DNA from: Microplitis mediator
Lineage: Eukaryota > Arthropoda > Insecta > Hymenoptera > Braconidae
DNA length: 64,000 nucleotides
Assembly: GCF_029852145.1 (NCBI RefSeq)
Contig: NC_079971.1
Span: 19,804,667-19,868,666 of the forward strand
Direction: 5' to 3'
A program made the position numbers and the translations under genes. The notes below the pieces were generated by a model, which was given only the letters and a program-made list of their open reading frames with translations, had not been told where the DNA came from and made no database searches. This document shows positions 12,901 through 25,075 of the stretch, piece after piece (the stretch's first letter is position 1; each line of letters starts with the position of its first letter).

Positions 12901-14210
12901 TTTTTTCTACTAATACTTTAATTCTATTTTAATAAATTAATAAAATGTTGATACCTTTGACAGTTGAAAATCATAGAAAATTTTTAAAAAGTAGGGGCAC
13001 TATCTAAGAATGGCCTTAAAAAATAAAGTAAATATAATTTATACATATTTATTAGCCGTCAATAATTAAATTTATCATTTAGCCAGTTCAGCCGTTGGCT
13101 AAATATTAAGATGATTAGCTGAGTAGTCAATTGACCTAGTTATCTTTTTTACCCGCTGTAACAGACTTAATTGCACCACCCTAATTATTGGCAGTGTTAC
13201 AATTCTACTCACACTTTACTCAGCCTCAACTCTACTCAGTTTTTTTTACTCAGGTTCAACTCTACTCAGTTGTGTCTTTATTCAGCTACAACTCTTCTCA
13301 CAAAGAATTGCTATTTTATCGATAGGCTAAAATACGTGAGTAGAGTTGTAGCTGAGTAAACACCCAACTGAGTAGAGTTAAACCTGAGTAAAAAAAAAAA
13401 CGGTGAGTAGAGTTGAGGCTGAATCAAGTTGTGAGTGAGTAGAGCTGTAGCAATTTCCCTTAAGCGGTAACGGTAACCGATTTTAAATTAAATTTAATTC
13501 ACGGGCAAACACTGGAAACCTAAAGGGTCTTTGGCGTTTTTTGAAACCTTGATAGAAGGCTAGAAATTTCGTATTTTCAAAAATTCCAGTTCGTCTCCAA
13601 GAAAAATTGTTTTAAAATTCTCATTTACTCTATGAGTGCAACAAAGACAGTCCCGTTTATTTTTCTGAGTGTGAGAAAGAGGTCCGGTAGCGTATCCCCT
13701 TAAGTAGAGATATTGTGAGTGGAATTGTAACGCTGCGTAATTATTAATAATTAATTATTTATCAATCTTATTTTTTTTATTTTAAAAGGTATCATGTTAA
13801 GTATTGCATTCTTTAATTTCGCTGGCATCAGCGTCACTAAAGAAATGAGCGCTACGACGCGTATGATACTTGACAGTATCAGAACAATTACCATCTGGAT
13901 ATTTTCAATTATATTTCAATGGCAAGAGCTACATTACGTCTCTACTACGATTCAAGTAAATACCTTACATTTTTTTTTTTCTTTACTTTTAATTAGATAT
14001 AAAATTTAATTAATCAATAAATATTTAAATCTACAGGTATTTGGTTTCACCATCTTATTAATTGGAACTTCATTTTATAATAATGTATTAATACCGCAAT
14101 TGTTAAGAAAATGTCAATCGCGACTTGGACGACACCGACCACCGCGTAATGACGAAGTCAGAGTAATTGACGCGGTAGCAGGAGAGCAAGATGCTGAAGA
14201 GAATCGATAA
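6904..14210 (+). CDS. SLC35F6: Solute carrier family 35 member F6-like transporter
   Basis: Six coding exons: 6904-6980, 9020-9167, 11370-11717, 11794-12037, 13789-13955 and 14037-14210. All junctions are GT/AG and in frame, giving about 385 residues; human SLC35F6 is close to this length. Diagnostic stretches are MAWTNYQKFLALLMVVTGS at the start, PALCDMIATSIMYVGLNLTY and SSFQMLRGSVIVFTG in exon 3, VVEEKFLSG in exon 4, and FFNFAGISVTKEMSATTRM in exon 5. These are hallmark segments of the family, a drug/metabolite-transporter fold with about ten membrane helices. Human SLC35F6 is reported in lysosomes and mitochondria; its substrate is not settled. The C-tail (about residues 345-385) is polar, Arg/Glu-rich and presumably cytosolic. 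The start codon is the conserved MAWT methionine. Introns 1, 2 and 4 are crowded with mobile elements. A poly(A) signal AATAAA lies at 14456-14461. Confidence 0.95.
7131..7343. repeat. Short inverted-end repeat in SLC35F6 intron 1
   Basis: Starts CTGAGAGAAAAAAG and ends TTTCTCTCAG, giving inverted ends around a 213-bp AT-rich body. Similar 'ctgagagaaaaa' starts occur near 9531 and 10300. Probably a MITE, but no other feature supports it. Confidence 0.4.
7441..8215. repeat. Dispersed repeat, copy 2, split by an insertion
   Basis: The flanks 7441-7550 and 8073-8215 align colinearly with 1-250. The 520 bp between them are the inserted element at 7553-8072. It lies in SLC35F6 intron 1. Confidence 0.65.
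7553..8072. mobile_element. 520-bp MITE inserted in a dispersed repeat
   Basis: Inverted ends: CCGGGTCTAAAAAATAACTT on the left, and on the right the complement of CCCAGGTCAAAAAAATAACT. Inside, 7740-7915 is a further inverted repeat made of 'gacttaaatttaagtcaa'-type words. Absence of the insert from the copy at 1-250 gives an empty-site comparison. Confidence 0.7.
8361..8570. mobile_element. About 210-bp MITE, family 'ACTGAAGTTAGC'
   Basis: Inverted ends around 'gaagttag..gacaatta' and 'agacgtcagcttacttcag', with the characteristic interior 'atgcacatgcagaaaa'. The most numerous family in the window. Further copies are at 9700, 10650, 10846, 11077, 21840-22510, 24650-25070 and 58748. Confidence 0.55.
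9700..9910. mobile_element. About 210-bp MITE, family 'ACTGAAGTTAGC'
   Basis: Left end 'ggtactgaagttagccgacg', right end 'gtctactgacttcagaatca'. These are inverted relative to each other with mismatches. The interior carries 'ttctgcatgtgcatattttt'. It lies in SLC35F6 intron 2. Confidence 0.65.
9911..10640. other. SLC35F6 intron 2, unassigned
   Basis: The part 9930-10170 has more G+C and fewer homopolymers than its surroundings and could be an older element or unique intron sequence. The remainder is poly-A/T. No exon or RNA was recognised. Confidence 0.3.
10650..11281. mobile_element. Three adjacent copies of the 'ACTGAAGTTAGC' MITE
   Basis: Copies run about 10650-10837, 10846-11045 and 11077-11281, all in the same orientation. 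Each starts near 'gaagttagccgac' (or 'gaagttaaccgacg') and ends near 'ctgctaacttcaagatcat'. Three copies head to tail point to local amplification or insertion of one into the ends of another. They lie just before SLC35F6 exon 3. Confidence 0.65.
12105..13165. repeat. Dispersed repeat in SLC35F6 intron 4, interrupted at 12555-13020
   Basis: 12405-12550 matches 48705-48880 ('attcaaatagaaatat', 'gacagtgtaataaatt'-type words). 13025-13130 matches the sequence after the element that interrupts the other copy (49491-49530). In the two copies different elements are inserted at nearby points. 12285-12400 also resembles 46985-47095 ('gatcgggtactagttccctg'). Confidence 0.5.
12555..13020. mobile_element. 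About 465-bp inverted-end element (family with poly-C/G edge), copy 1
   Basis: The left end 'gagattctcagacattgccc' with a following C run and 'actttttgaaaat' is inverted at the right end ('ttaaaaagtaggggcactat', 'taagaatggcc'). Sister copies lie at 16092-16575 and 26168-27285. Arms are about 100-200 bp, with a middle that is partly palindromic. Confidence 0.7.
13190..13737. mobile_element. 548-bp element flanked by an 8-bp repeat TAATTATT (hAT-like)
   Basis: Left end GGCAGTGTTACAATTCTACT is inverted at the right end (GAGTGGAATTGTAACGCTGC). TAATTATT occurs directly outside both ends (13182-13189 and 13738-13745). Eight-base target duplications are typical of hAT transposons. Inside, 13196-13455 is a second inverted repeat of 'tgagtagagttgaggctgag'-type words. 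No transposase. Located in SLC35F6 intron 4. Confidence 0.7.
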
Positions 14211-15008
14211 AATTAATTATAAGCATGAATTATTTTTTATCATAAAAAATGTATTTTATATAAATTAAAATTTTATATATTTAATTAATAATTTTTATGA
14301 ATTAAGACTGTAATTGCAAAATCTCTTATTTTTAATTAACTCGTGATTCCATTAAATGAGATTTAATTTTTCCTGTCAGATTATTTTTGACTTTTTTTTC
14401 AATTGAAAAATTTTATGCTAATTGATAAAAATGTTATATTTTTTTAGTGAACTGAAATAAAAAATAAAACTCAAAATTTAAACTTAGTATCAATTTATTC
14501 AATAATTAAAATTAAGTAAACATTTAATATTTCTTACTGATATTTTACTTTTAAATCAACATATACTTAATTAAGATAATGATATTTTTTTTATCATCAT
14601 GACTTTTTAAACAATTTCTAGTCATGTTTAAGGCGGTAACATTTTTCTTTTTTTTCTTACGTAGATCAAATGTCTGAATAATTATTTACTAATAAATATT
14701 TTAAAATACTGATAACTTACGTAAGTTTATAATAAAAAAATATTTAGTTATAATTTTAATAATCATAATATTTAACTGCCACCTTTCAGTTTTTTTTTTT
14801 CTTTAAATTATTAAAAATTCCAGTTAACTAAAGAAATAAAAATGAAGTAATAAAATAAAAATTGTCTTTTTACTGAAAAAATAAAAAAAAAAAAAAAGTA
14901 TTTCACCGATACATTAATAAAAAATATTTTAAATTCATAAGTAAGAAATTTAATTAAAAAAAAAGTTAAAGCAAATTATTCTTTTGCTTAATAATTTTTT
15001 TTTGTTTT
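14211..15008. terminator. Convergent 3' ends of SLC35F6 and the PIWI gene
   Basis: The spacer between the two stop codons is 798 bp. A plus-strand AATAAA lies at 14456-14461 and a minus-strand AATAAA at 14499-14494. If both are used, the two mRNAs end within a few tens of bases of each other, or overlap. The minus-strand 3' UTR would then be about 500 nt. The rest is AT-rich with no other feature. Confidence 0.5.
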
Positions 15009-18000
15009 TTAAAGGAAATATAAAAGACTTTCCAAGTGACTGCTTGGAGATCGGTGAATACTTTGCGCGACCAAGAACGCTAGTTTGTGGGCATACTGAC
15101 AGGGTGCCGGCACTCTGACAGTTCCACTCCAGTTGAAATACATGTGAGTCAACTGGAATGTCAATCTCTGGAGACCGGTGACATCAATTCCCGCGTTATC
15201 ATGAACGACATTGTAAGCAGTGGGTGATACGGATCCTTGTCTTACACATTGCGAGACAATGAAGAAGTCGTATCTCCATGGGTTGGTAATAACATCGTCT
15301 ACAATACTACCTGGTGGTGGGTTTTCACGGCGATTGTAGAATAATCTGGTGTTGATGCGTTTGGTGACGATGATGAATGACATCTTTACTAATTCAGTAC
15401 GACCGTAGAGTTTAGCAAGAGCTTCTTGGAGATGGTTTACTTCGTGATCAAGTACGTAAGGAATTTGTCCATCGCCAACACCATCACGGTAAATAACAAT
15501 ACGCGCTGGCAATTGTCCGGAGTTTAATTCCGCATACTTGCGTAGTGCCTTGACCATGTTAAGACTGAATTCATTTGTCAATTCTTCGTTACTACGATGA
15601 GCACTGACAGCTGAGAAGTATCTGGTCATTCCACGATCAAGTGAGGCAACCATAGCACCTGAAAATTTACAAAAAAATTATTTAATTAAATTTTTAAGTA
15701 TTAAATCAATCAATTTTTAATAGATAATTATTTAGATATTTACAGAAGGGAGGGGGGCGGTTCTCAAGGAACTGTTGAGTTTCCGGGAACACAAATACGT
15801 AAAATTTTTTTTTTTTTTTTTTTTGATATGCAAAGTGAGTAGAAAATTTCTCGGCTATTAAAAAAAAAAATTTAATTTTTCGCGAGCAAAATGGATCAAA
15901 TTTTTTTTGTAATTTACTTAAAGAAAATTATATTTCACGTAATGATTGGATGCAAATAGAGAAAAAAAAAATTTCAGGGTTTTGATTGTAAAATTAAAAT
16001 AATTAACATTTTGTAACACTTTCGATTTTTGAAAAAGTTTACTATTTACTTTAAATTATCAATTTTTTTTTTTGTTCATCACTAATTGTTTGGAAGGGCA
16101 TTTTCCGACAGAGCCCCCCCCCCACTTTTATAAATAACCATTGACCTTGAACTGTCATAACAGTATCAAAATTTCATCAATAAAATTTAAAAAAATTGAA
16201 GCATTAATTGAAAAAATGACAACGCAGTTACAATTTCGCCGAAATATAGATTTTAAAAAAGTCAATAAGGAGTTAAAAGAAATTTATTAAAATAAATTTC
16301 AGCCTAAAAAATTTGCCATTTCAAATTATAATATTGACATAAAAATTTTACTGAAATTTATTTTCTAAATTTTTTTTAACTTCTAATTGATATCAACTGT
16401 AGATTATTTTTTCTTAAATCTGTCTCGGCGAAATTGTAAGTGCGTTGCCTTTCTTTTAATTAATGCTTAAACCTTTTTTTAATCAATTATAAAAACTTTA
16501 ATAGTCATTAAAATTGAAAGTCATTTAATATTTTTAAAAAGTGGGGGGGGGGCACTATTTGAGAATGGCTCTAACTTTAATGCAAAAGATTTAAGTTAGA
16601 TATTTAAAACAAAAAAAAAAAACAATTATATGTTGCCTAAAGTAGCAAATAAAAAAATTATCAGTTAATTAAATTTCAAATTACGTTTTAGTTTTAAATT
16701 AATTGTAAGTTAAATTAAAAGTAAATAATAAAAATACTTAAAATATGTAAATAATTGAAAGTTCATTATAAAAAATGTAAATGTTTCCAAGTTAATTATT
16801 AAAATACATCTGACGTAATTCAAAATTGAGTTTTTTAATCTCAAGTTGATAAGAAAAGAAATGAAATCAATTTCATACTATTTTTTTTCAATAAAAAAAT
16901 TCTTCTAAAACGGCGACAAAAAAAATTAAAAATAATGTTCAATTATATTTTCAGAAATAATTTTGGAATGTTTAGAAAAAAAAAATTTTGGGGATATTTA
17001 GTTTTGCTCCTCTCTCCTGTAAATATGTATAATAAAAAAGTAAATCAATTTACCAAAATCAGTTCCACGGTGATTAGGATCATGACAAACATCAAATCCA
17101 ACGACCATCAATCCAGCCATTCCAAAGTCCATACTCCAGGGAGCGCCACCAATTTTACAGTTCATTTGAATAGCGACTTTGGTAGCAATTGACATGGCTC
17201 CTTTGGAAGCCAAATTTTTGGCAAGAATAACTTGACTTGGAACGGGACGATCAACACAACACTTCTTCTTAATAGCTGAGTAAACATCAGCTTTTGATCT
17301 GAATGCAATACAGCAGACAAGTTGAGGTGTACTGCGACTCATAACGCGTTCCAATTCTTCAGCATATGATTGAGCTGAGTCGTTACGAATTTCACGGACG
17401 GTTGGCTGACTTACTACAAAGGACATTCCTTGTCCAACTCTAACGATGTTACCAACGAATTGCTGGAATTAAAAAAAATTTAATTTAATTGAAGAAATGA
17501 AAAATTTAGTCAATTGCTTAATTAATTTTATATGAACAATTAAAGTCAACTTACTTGAGCGTCACGACGTAAACGCTCTGGAAGAATGAGGACCCAGTCG
17601 TGCAATTTAGTGCAGACAATCAGTCGAGCAGAACGGAAATGTGAAGTCCAGTCAGCTCTTTGAGTGGCTGATTGTTTCATGTTGCCAAAAATAATATTTT
17701 CTGGCGGAAGTATACGAGCTGGGATTTCAACCAAGTTGGTGTCCAATCGTAAATTCCACTTGCGGTACTCTTCGACAACTTCAGGTGTAGTCTGCAGACG
17801 TCTATTGAAATTCAATAATTTTTCAATACGTCTTTCAGGATTGAGACGGGTGTGTACTGCCAATGCTGCCATTAATTTGTAATCCGATCTCATTGCGTCG
17901 GTCAATCCTGAAAATTAATTTTAAAATTAGTTGATTGATTGAGCTATTAATTTATTTTGTCTATCAATTTTTTTTTTTACAAAGTAGCCCCAAAGAAATG

Positions 18001-21000
18001 ATTTAAAAATTTCCTCTTTCCTGGTTTTCCAGTAAAATTTTTTTACATTTTTCCCTGATTCAAAAATTTTACTCGTACAGGGTGACCACAAAGAAATGAT
18101 TTCAAAATTTCCTGATATTTCCCGGTTTTCCAGTAAAGTATTTCACATTTTTCCCTGATTTAGAAATTTTATTCGTATCATTTAAATATTTAAAGTTTTT
18201 ATTATATTTTTATTTTTAATAATCAAATTTGATAATTAAATCATGCGAGAAACCATAAAAATGGCAATATAATAAATTAATATTGGCTACTTTTGATTAT
18301 TTCATGTTAAAAATGTTTAAGTTAAAATATTTAATAAGAAATTTTATGATTTAAATGAATTTAAAATACACTAATTAATTTTTTAGTAATTTTCAAGTTT
18401 GTAACTCGAAGGAAAATGGTCGTACAATAAAAACCAAAAGTCGAACTGTAGCTCCAAGTGTCTAGTTTTCTGATCTGAGTCTTAAAATTTTTTTATTATG
18501 CACGGTTCCGAGGCAATCAAAAATTAATAATAATTATCGGAAAAATTTATTGAAGCTCGAAGACCGTTTTTAAAATAAGCAAAAATTTGATAAATTTCTT
18601 TTTCGATAATTTTCTTATGATTACTCCGGGACCGCACATAATAAAAAAATTTGAAGACCAAATCAGAAAACTAGACACTCGAATCTACAATTTGCCTTTT
18701 TTGTTTTTGTCGTATGACCATTTTCCTTAGAGTTACAATCTGTTGAAAATCATTTCAAATTTGAAATTTTTTAAATTTCCCTTAATTTTTATAACTAGTG
18801 TATAATTTAAAATTTTTTAAACTTTTAACGGTTACAATTCAATTCCCGGATACTTTTTGAAATTCCCTGGCATTTCCATATTTCCCGGTTGCATTAAATT
18901 CCCTGATAATTCCCGATATTCCCGGTTCGTGGCCACCCTGTATGTCTTCATTGTCAATAATCAAATTTTATGATTAAATCATGTGAGGAACCAAAAAAAA
19001 GTCAATAAAATAAAATAATATGCCCTACTTTTAATTATTAGATGTTAAAAGTGTGTAAGTTAAAATATTTAATAAGAATTTTCATCATCAAAATAGATTC
19101 AAAATACACTAGTCGCAAAAATTAAGGGATATTAAAAAAATTTCAAATTTTTGAGTGATTTTGGACTGGTAACTCGAAGGAAAATGGCCGTACAACAAAA
19201 ACAAAAAAGACAAATTGAAGATTCAAGTGTCTAGTGTTTTGATCTGGTCTTGAAATTTTTTTATGCACGGTTCCGGGGTAATCAAAAATCAATTACAATT
19301 ATCGGAAAAAATTTATTGAAGCCTGTAGACCGTTTCTGAGACGAAGAAAAATTGAAAAATTTTTTTTTTTAACCGTTTTCTTAGGTTTACTTCGGGACGT
19401 GCAGAATAAAAAAATTTCGAAACCAGATTAGAAAGCTAGACACTTAAAATTACAATTTGTCTTTTGTGAACGACCATTTACCTCCGGCTTACAGCCTGAA
19501 AATCACTTAAAACTTTACAATTTTTTAAGTATCTCTCAATTGTTATGTACCTGAAAATCGAAACGTTTTTCGCGCAATAAAAATGAAAAAAATTTATGTA
19601 ATTCGACTGCTTTGAGCGACTTAAGGGGTAGTCCAGAGGTTGGAGGTGGCCAAAATTTTTCGGCTGACATACCAGCATTTGTGAGCAAAACATTTAAAAA
19701 ATCCCGCTATCCATTAGACTTTTTACTTTTCAATTTTTTTTTTTTTCGTAGCGCGCAAAACGTTCTGATTATCAGGAACATGAATTTTGATTACTAGTGT
19801 ACCATTAAAAAATTTTGAAAATTTCTAACTGTCACTATCAAATTCCCGGATACTTAAAAATTTCCTGATAATTCTCAATTTGTGGCCACCCTGTTTTAGA
19901 TAAATAAATAAAAAAAAATTACCTGTTGCCCGACAGAGTTCGGGAACTAAATAAATTATCTCATCTTGTCCAGCACGACGATCTCGCTGAGTTGAACGAG
20001 CGACGAGAAGCGGTTGTGATTCAGATCTAATGCGAATATTATACTTTTGGTAGTAATAATCAAGATATGGAGTCGGAACATTGTCTTTTCCCTTGTTGAA
20101 TGTTGACTTTGGTGTTTTAGTAAAATCGATATCATCAAGTCTGTAAGTGTTGTTGTTGTAATCAGTCAAAACAGTCAGACCAATGATTTCAGCTTTGCAA
20201 GTTCCCTGTACATAAAAAAAATTAAATTAAATAAAATGAAATTTTAAAAAAAATTACAAAACGTAAATAATTTTTTGAATGAAATTTACTTGAACGTCAC
20301 CGCCGCGAGAATTATTACGAATTCTGTTCATTATATCAAGTATCGTCTCTTGACGCATCACTTTATGGGTGATCTCACATCCCATCAATACGTCGCGTTC
20401 GTGTTGACGAATAGACGTTTGATATCCAGGCCACAATTGGAATCTGTACTCGGGAATTTCCACCTTAAAAAAAAAATTTTTAAATAAAAAAATTCATTGT
20501 CGAATTGTTGAAATTTTTTTTTAAAATATAAAACTTACTCTTGCGTTGGCATCAAAGTAATTACGCCCGACTAATTGAAGACGGAGATATTCCAACCCTT
20601 TGCGAGAAATGAGGTTGAAAAATTGAGGGTAATGAGGGTCACCTTTGGCTATTTCTCCGACTAAACGAATACTTATTTTTATTTTGGTATTATCGCCTAC
20701 TCGTTCTGAGAATAATTCCATAGCCTGAATCAAAAAAGTAAATTATTAATCAATGTTTAAAAATTTATCAAACATATTACGTTATAATTAATAAACAATT
20801 AAAATCTTACATCTGTTTTAGTCACTCCATGATAGCGTGAGACAGTGTACAAAAGAGTGCCATCAAATACATAAACTCCTAATTGTTCTCTATGAAGACG
20901 TACAAGTCCTTTACGAACCATAGTTCTGTCTTCTTCAGGTGCAAAGTCGACTCTGTACAGCAACAAACACCAATCGGGAGCGCTCAAAATTTTGAAGAAA

Positions 21001-21755
21001 TTAGCCTGCAATTTGGCTGGATTACCTCCGGTTCCTGAAGAAAAAAAAAGTCAATTGATGTCAATAAAAATAGTAATTGGTCTGAATTTTTTTAAAAAAT
21101 AAATTCTCACCTTTCTTCGATAATTTCACGTGTGATGGACGTGAATTTAAAATGTCTGGATTAATGATTCTGCGGCCTCGCATGGCTCCACGTCCGGCAT
21201 TAGCTGATGCGGCATCACCACCACCTCCTAGACAAAGTTTTTATTACACATTTTCTATACATTTACTTGATTAATGAAAAAAAAATAAAAAAAAAGATGA
21301 ATGTTTTCGAGATAGAGTTGTTACCATACATTAACCATTACATGCTTAATAAACCTGTTGAAGAAAATAGAAAAAAGATGGAATGATATAAAAAAATATT
21401 TTACACACCGACTGGAACAATATCAGATGGCGGAGGAGCTGGACGATCAACTCCTGGTGGACGCTGGTCTCCAGCGGGAGCGCTTGTTGGTGCGGGCGCA
21501 CGGACGGAACGTCCTACCCCGCTCTGTGAACGGAAATATTTCGTCTTTCTCCTCTAAATTATAAGATCTATCCACTTAAATTATTTATAAATTTATTAAT
21601 TAATTTACCGGTGGGGGTCCATACTGTTTCGAAGGATCGTGAGCTTGCGATGGTCCGGGACGACGGGCCCATGCTCCTTGAGGTTGCTGCTGGGGAGTGC
21701 TGCTGCTAGTCGCTCTGCCTCGGCTTCTTCCAGCCGGTCTTCCACTACCGTCCAT
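15009..21755 (-). CDS. piwi: PIWI-clade Argonaute (Piwi/Aubergine type)
   Basis: Ten coding exons, in transcript order: 21755-21609, 21523-21409, 21227-21111, 21034-20811, 20724-20539, 20463-20290, 20205-19923, 17907-17555, 17462-17054 and 15658-15009. All phases agree, giving 885 residues, normal for PIWI proteins. Residues 1-125 are Gly/Arg/Pro-rich with RGR-type sites that are usual targets of symmetric arginine methylation and Tudor binding. N domain about 130-260; PAZ about 270-390 (TVLTDYNNNTYRLDDIDF); MID about 440-580; PIWI about 580-875. The catalytic residues D657 (GFDVCHD), D728 (YRDGVGDGQ) and H860 (PCQYAHKLAF) are visible; the glutamate of the DEDH tetrad was not assigned with certainty. 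PIWI proteins load piRNAs and silence transposons; slicer activity is expected. Whether it is the Piwi or the Aubergine paralogue cannot be decided here, so the symbol marks the clade. A 5' UTR intron (21776-23559) precedes the start codon. Confidence 0.96.
16092..16575. mobile_element. Inverted-end element with poly-C/G edge, copy 2
   Basis: 'gagcccccccccc' then 'acttttataaataacc' at the left is inverted at the right ('taaaaagtggggggggggca', 'tgagaatggctc'). Same family as 12555-13020. It lies in the last intron of the PIWI gene. Confidence 0.65.
17981..19893. mobile_element. Outer inverted-end element in PIWI intron, carrying an inner copy
   Basis: The left flank 17981-18075 and the right end near 19882-19893 (GTGGCCACCCTG) resemble the ends of the inner element at 18078-18940. 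The words 'aactcgaaggaaaatgg' and 'caagtgtctagt' recur near 18412-18470 and 19162-19230 and, inverted, near 18665-18730. The arrangement suggests one family member inserted in another within the intron between PIWI exons 7 and 8. Confidence 0.5.
18078..18940. mobile_element. 863-bp inverted-end element with TA target duplication
   Basis: Left end CAGGGTGACCACAAA, right end the complement of CAGGGTGGCCACGAA, each directly flanked by TA (18076-18077 and 18941-18942). Inner arms ('ttcctgatatttcccggttt' versus 'cccgatattcccggttcgtg') extend the inverted repeat to about 60 bases. TA duplication fits the Tc1/mariner-type superfamily. No transposase frame was found. Confidence 0.72.
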
Positions 21756-21775
21756 TGTTTAGCTGATTCGAAAAT

Positions 21776-22520
21776 CTGAAATTTAAAAAAAATTATACCG
21801 GAATTAGTCGGTCTAATTATTTTTGAAATTTTTTACAAATAATAAATTTATAAAAAAAATTATTTTAGAAAATTGCACTTGTTTTTTTTTTATTTTCTAC
21901 ATGTGCAGATTTTTTTTTTTTTTCTTTCAATTGATTTGTTGAGAAAAAAAAATCAATTTTTAAAATGATACTGAAATTCGCCGGACTAATAATTTTTTGA
22001 TTTTTTTTTTACAAACGATAAATTTATTTTTAAAAAATATTTTAAAAAATTGCACTTGTTTTTTTTTTCATTTTCTACTTGTGTGTTTTTTTTTTTAATC
22101 GATTTATTGAGGATAAAAAAAATCAATTCATTGAATGAAACTGAAGTAACCGGTCTAATAATTTGTGAATTTTTTAAAAAATGATAAATTAAAAAAAAAA
22201 ATATTCAAAAAATTGTCCCTATAGCAATTAGATTTTCTACAAGTGTATATTTTTAGTTTTTTTTTTTCTTTCAATTGATTTGTTGAGAAAAAAAATCGAT
22301 TTTTAAAATGATACTGAAATTAGCCGGTCTAATAATTTTTTAATTTTTTTACAAACAATAAATTTAATAAAAAAAAAAAATATTTTAGAAAATTGCACTT
22401 GTAGTTTATTTTATTTTCTACGTGTGCATTTTTTTAATTTTTTAAATTAAATAGTCGAAAAAAAAAAATTTGAAAATTATTAATCATCTGATAACTTCAG
22501 GATAATTATATAAATTACAT
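21776..22520. repeat. Degenerate 'ACTGAAGTTAGC' MITE copies in the PIWI 5' UTR intron
   Basis: At least three partial copies follow each other (near 21790-21960, 21964-22150 and 22305-22505), each with 'gatactgaaattagccggtc'-type starts and 'cacttgt..ttttctac..gtg' middles. All are more diverged than those in SLC35F6 intron 2. Confidence 0.5.
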
Positions 22521-22526
22521 TTTTTT

Positions 22527-22529
<3 letters not shown>

Positions 22530-22584
<55 letters not shown>
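22530..22584. repeat. (AT)n microsatellite
   Basis: About 55 bp of uninterrupted AT dinucleotides, in the PIWI 5' UTR intron. Confidence 0.95.
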
Positions 22585-22592
<8 letters not shown>

Positions 22593-22711
22593 TACTTTGA
22601 TGTGAGCAAAAGAAATAAAAAAAATCAGTTTATTTTTACGATCGAATTCTTAGTATTGAATGTTTTCTACAAACATTATCTAGATGAAATAAAAACCTAA
22701 ACAAAAAAAAA

Positions 22712-23559
<848 letters not shown>

Positions 23560-23760
23560 CTAGTAATTTCTGCAACAATTAAGTACCAATTTAAATTTTT
23601 AAATTGACGAAATTATAAGAGACGCTACGCACGTCCGACTTCTACTACTGCTCACGCGGTTGTGGTCGCGATCTTGTTCTCGACAACCGGCTACCGGCTT
23701 CGTGCCTCGTGCTGCGCAACGGAACAATAGAAAATCTGCGTTCGGGTATCATCGGGTAAG
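23560..23760 (-). promoter_or_regulatory. Probable 5' UTR exon and promoter of the PIWI gene
   Basis: On the minus strand, 'gcagaaattactag' is followed by GTAATTAATT (donor, G at 23559). On the same strand a matching acceptor (tttcag) sits 20 bases before the PIWI start codon, at 21778-21776. The stretch 23630-23760 is the most G+C- and CpG-rich in the surrounding 10 kb ('cacgcggttgtggtcgcgat', 'gcttcgtgcctcgtgctgcg'), as expected near a transcription start. The exact start site is not visible. Confidence 0.5.
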
Positions 23761-24099
23761 CTCGCCGGTGAAACTTACAAGTCAGAACTTCAGTAATTCA
23801 CCGATTGGTCTAAATTTTTAAATCAAAGGGGAGAAGGTGTTGCGGACATGCGCTAATAATAATAATCATCAGACGCGACCATCCTGAATCGCTGTCTAAA
23901 GATGAAGTCACCACCGAACAGAAGATATTGTATGTATATATTAATATATATATAGATATACAATTCAATATATTATATTTGTTTTTTTGTCTGTCATTGC
24001 ATTCTATTGTATATTTTTTAAATTTCTTTCTCTCTCACAATAAAGTCAGACAAAGGACGAGATAAAAAGATCATTTATTTAAAAATTTTATTATTTTAA
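23761..24099. other. Upstream flank of the PIWI gene, nothing recognised
   Basis: Contains the CpG-bearing stretch to about 23890, then AT-rich DNA with a short TATATA run near 23940. No gene or repeat was recognised. Confidence 0.3.
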
Positions 24100-24655
24100 A
24101 TGAGTGTGATTGTAATTGACAAGTGGTTATTTTTTAAATTTTTGAATAAATAAATAAACTGTAAGTAGAATAAAAAATACAAAATGTGTATTTAGATCAA
24201 TGAGAAATCTGTACGCGCAATTTTTTAAATTTGATTATTTTAATTAATTTATTTATTTAAAATTCATAAAATGTCTCGTCTGCTGCATTCGCACTCGTAA
24301 TTTTAAATATATGGTTTATGACATTTATTTTTTAATTAAAAAATATAATAAAAGGAGATGAGTGTGAATGTAGCAGACGTGAGACAATTTATAAATTTTA
24401 AATAATTAAAAAAACAAATTTAAAAAATTGCGCGTACTGATTTTTCATTGATGTAAAATTAGTGTGAATGTAGCTGGCAATTTTTTAAATTTTTGAATTA
24501 ATGAATAAAATATAAGTAGTGAAAATTAAAAAATGCGTATTTAGATCAATTAAAAATAAGTACGCGCAGTTTTTTCAATTTTAGTAATTTATTTATTTAA
24601 AATTTATAAATTTTCTCATGTCTGCGATTTTCACACTCGTGATCTAAATGATTCT
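24100..24655. repeat. Palindromic repeat pair with 'agtgtgaatgtagcagac'
   Basis: 24100-24300 ('gagtgtgattgtaattgaca', 'ttgtacgcgcaatttttt') is followed by an inverted and a direct version ('tgagtgtgaatgtagcagac' near 24360, 'aaaaattgcgcgtactga' near 24425, 'aagtacgcgcagttttttc' near 24557). Arms of 150-200 bp; class unknown. Confidence 0.55.
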
Positions 24656-25075
24656 GAAGTTAGAAGACAATAAAAGATTTATGATCCTGAATTTAACAGA
24701 CAATTAGAAATTTTTTGATTTTATTTTAAACTGGTTAATTACAAAAATTAAAAAAACTAAAAATATGCACTTGTAGGAAATCCAAAAAACTATAAGTGCA
24801 ATTTCTTAAAATATTTTTTTTTTTATAATTTATGATTTTGAAAAATTCCAAAAATTATTAAATGTCGGTTAACTTCAGAATCATAAAAATTTTCGGATTT
24901 TTTTCAACAAATCAATTACAAGAAAAAAAAAAACACTAAAAATATGCACATGAAGAAAATAAAAAAAACTACAGCTGCAATTTTTTCAAATATTTTTTTT
25001 TACAATTGATTTACTTGAAAAAAAAATTCAAAAATTATTAGTCGGTTAACTTCAGTATCATGATCTAAATACGCA
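24656..25075. mobile_element. Two adjacent 'ACTGAAGTTAGC' MITE copies
   Basis: 'gatcctgaatttaacagaca' starts a first copy ending near 24890 ('atgtcggttaacttcagaat'). A second ends near 25062 ('tagtcggttaacttcagtat'). Both contain 'aaaaatatgcac'. Confidence 0.55.
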
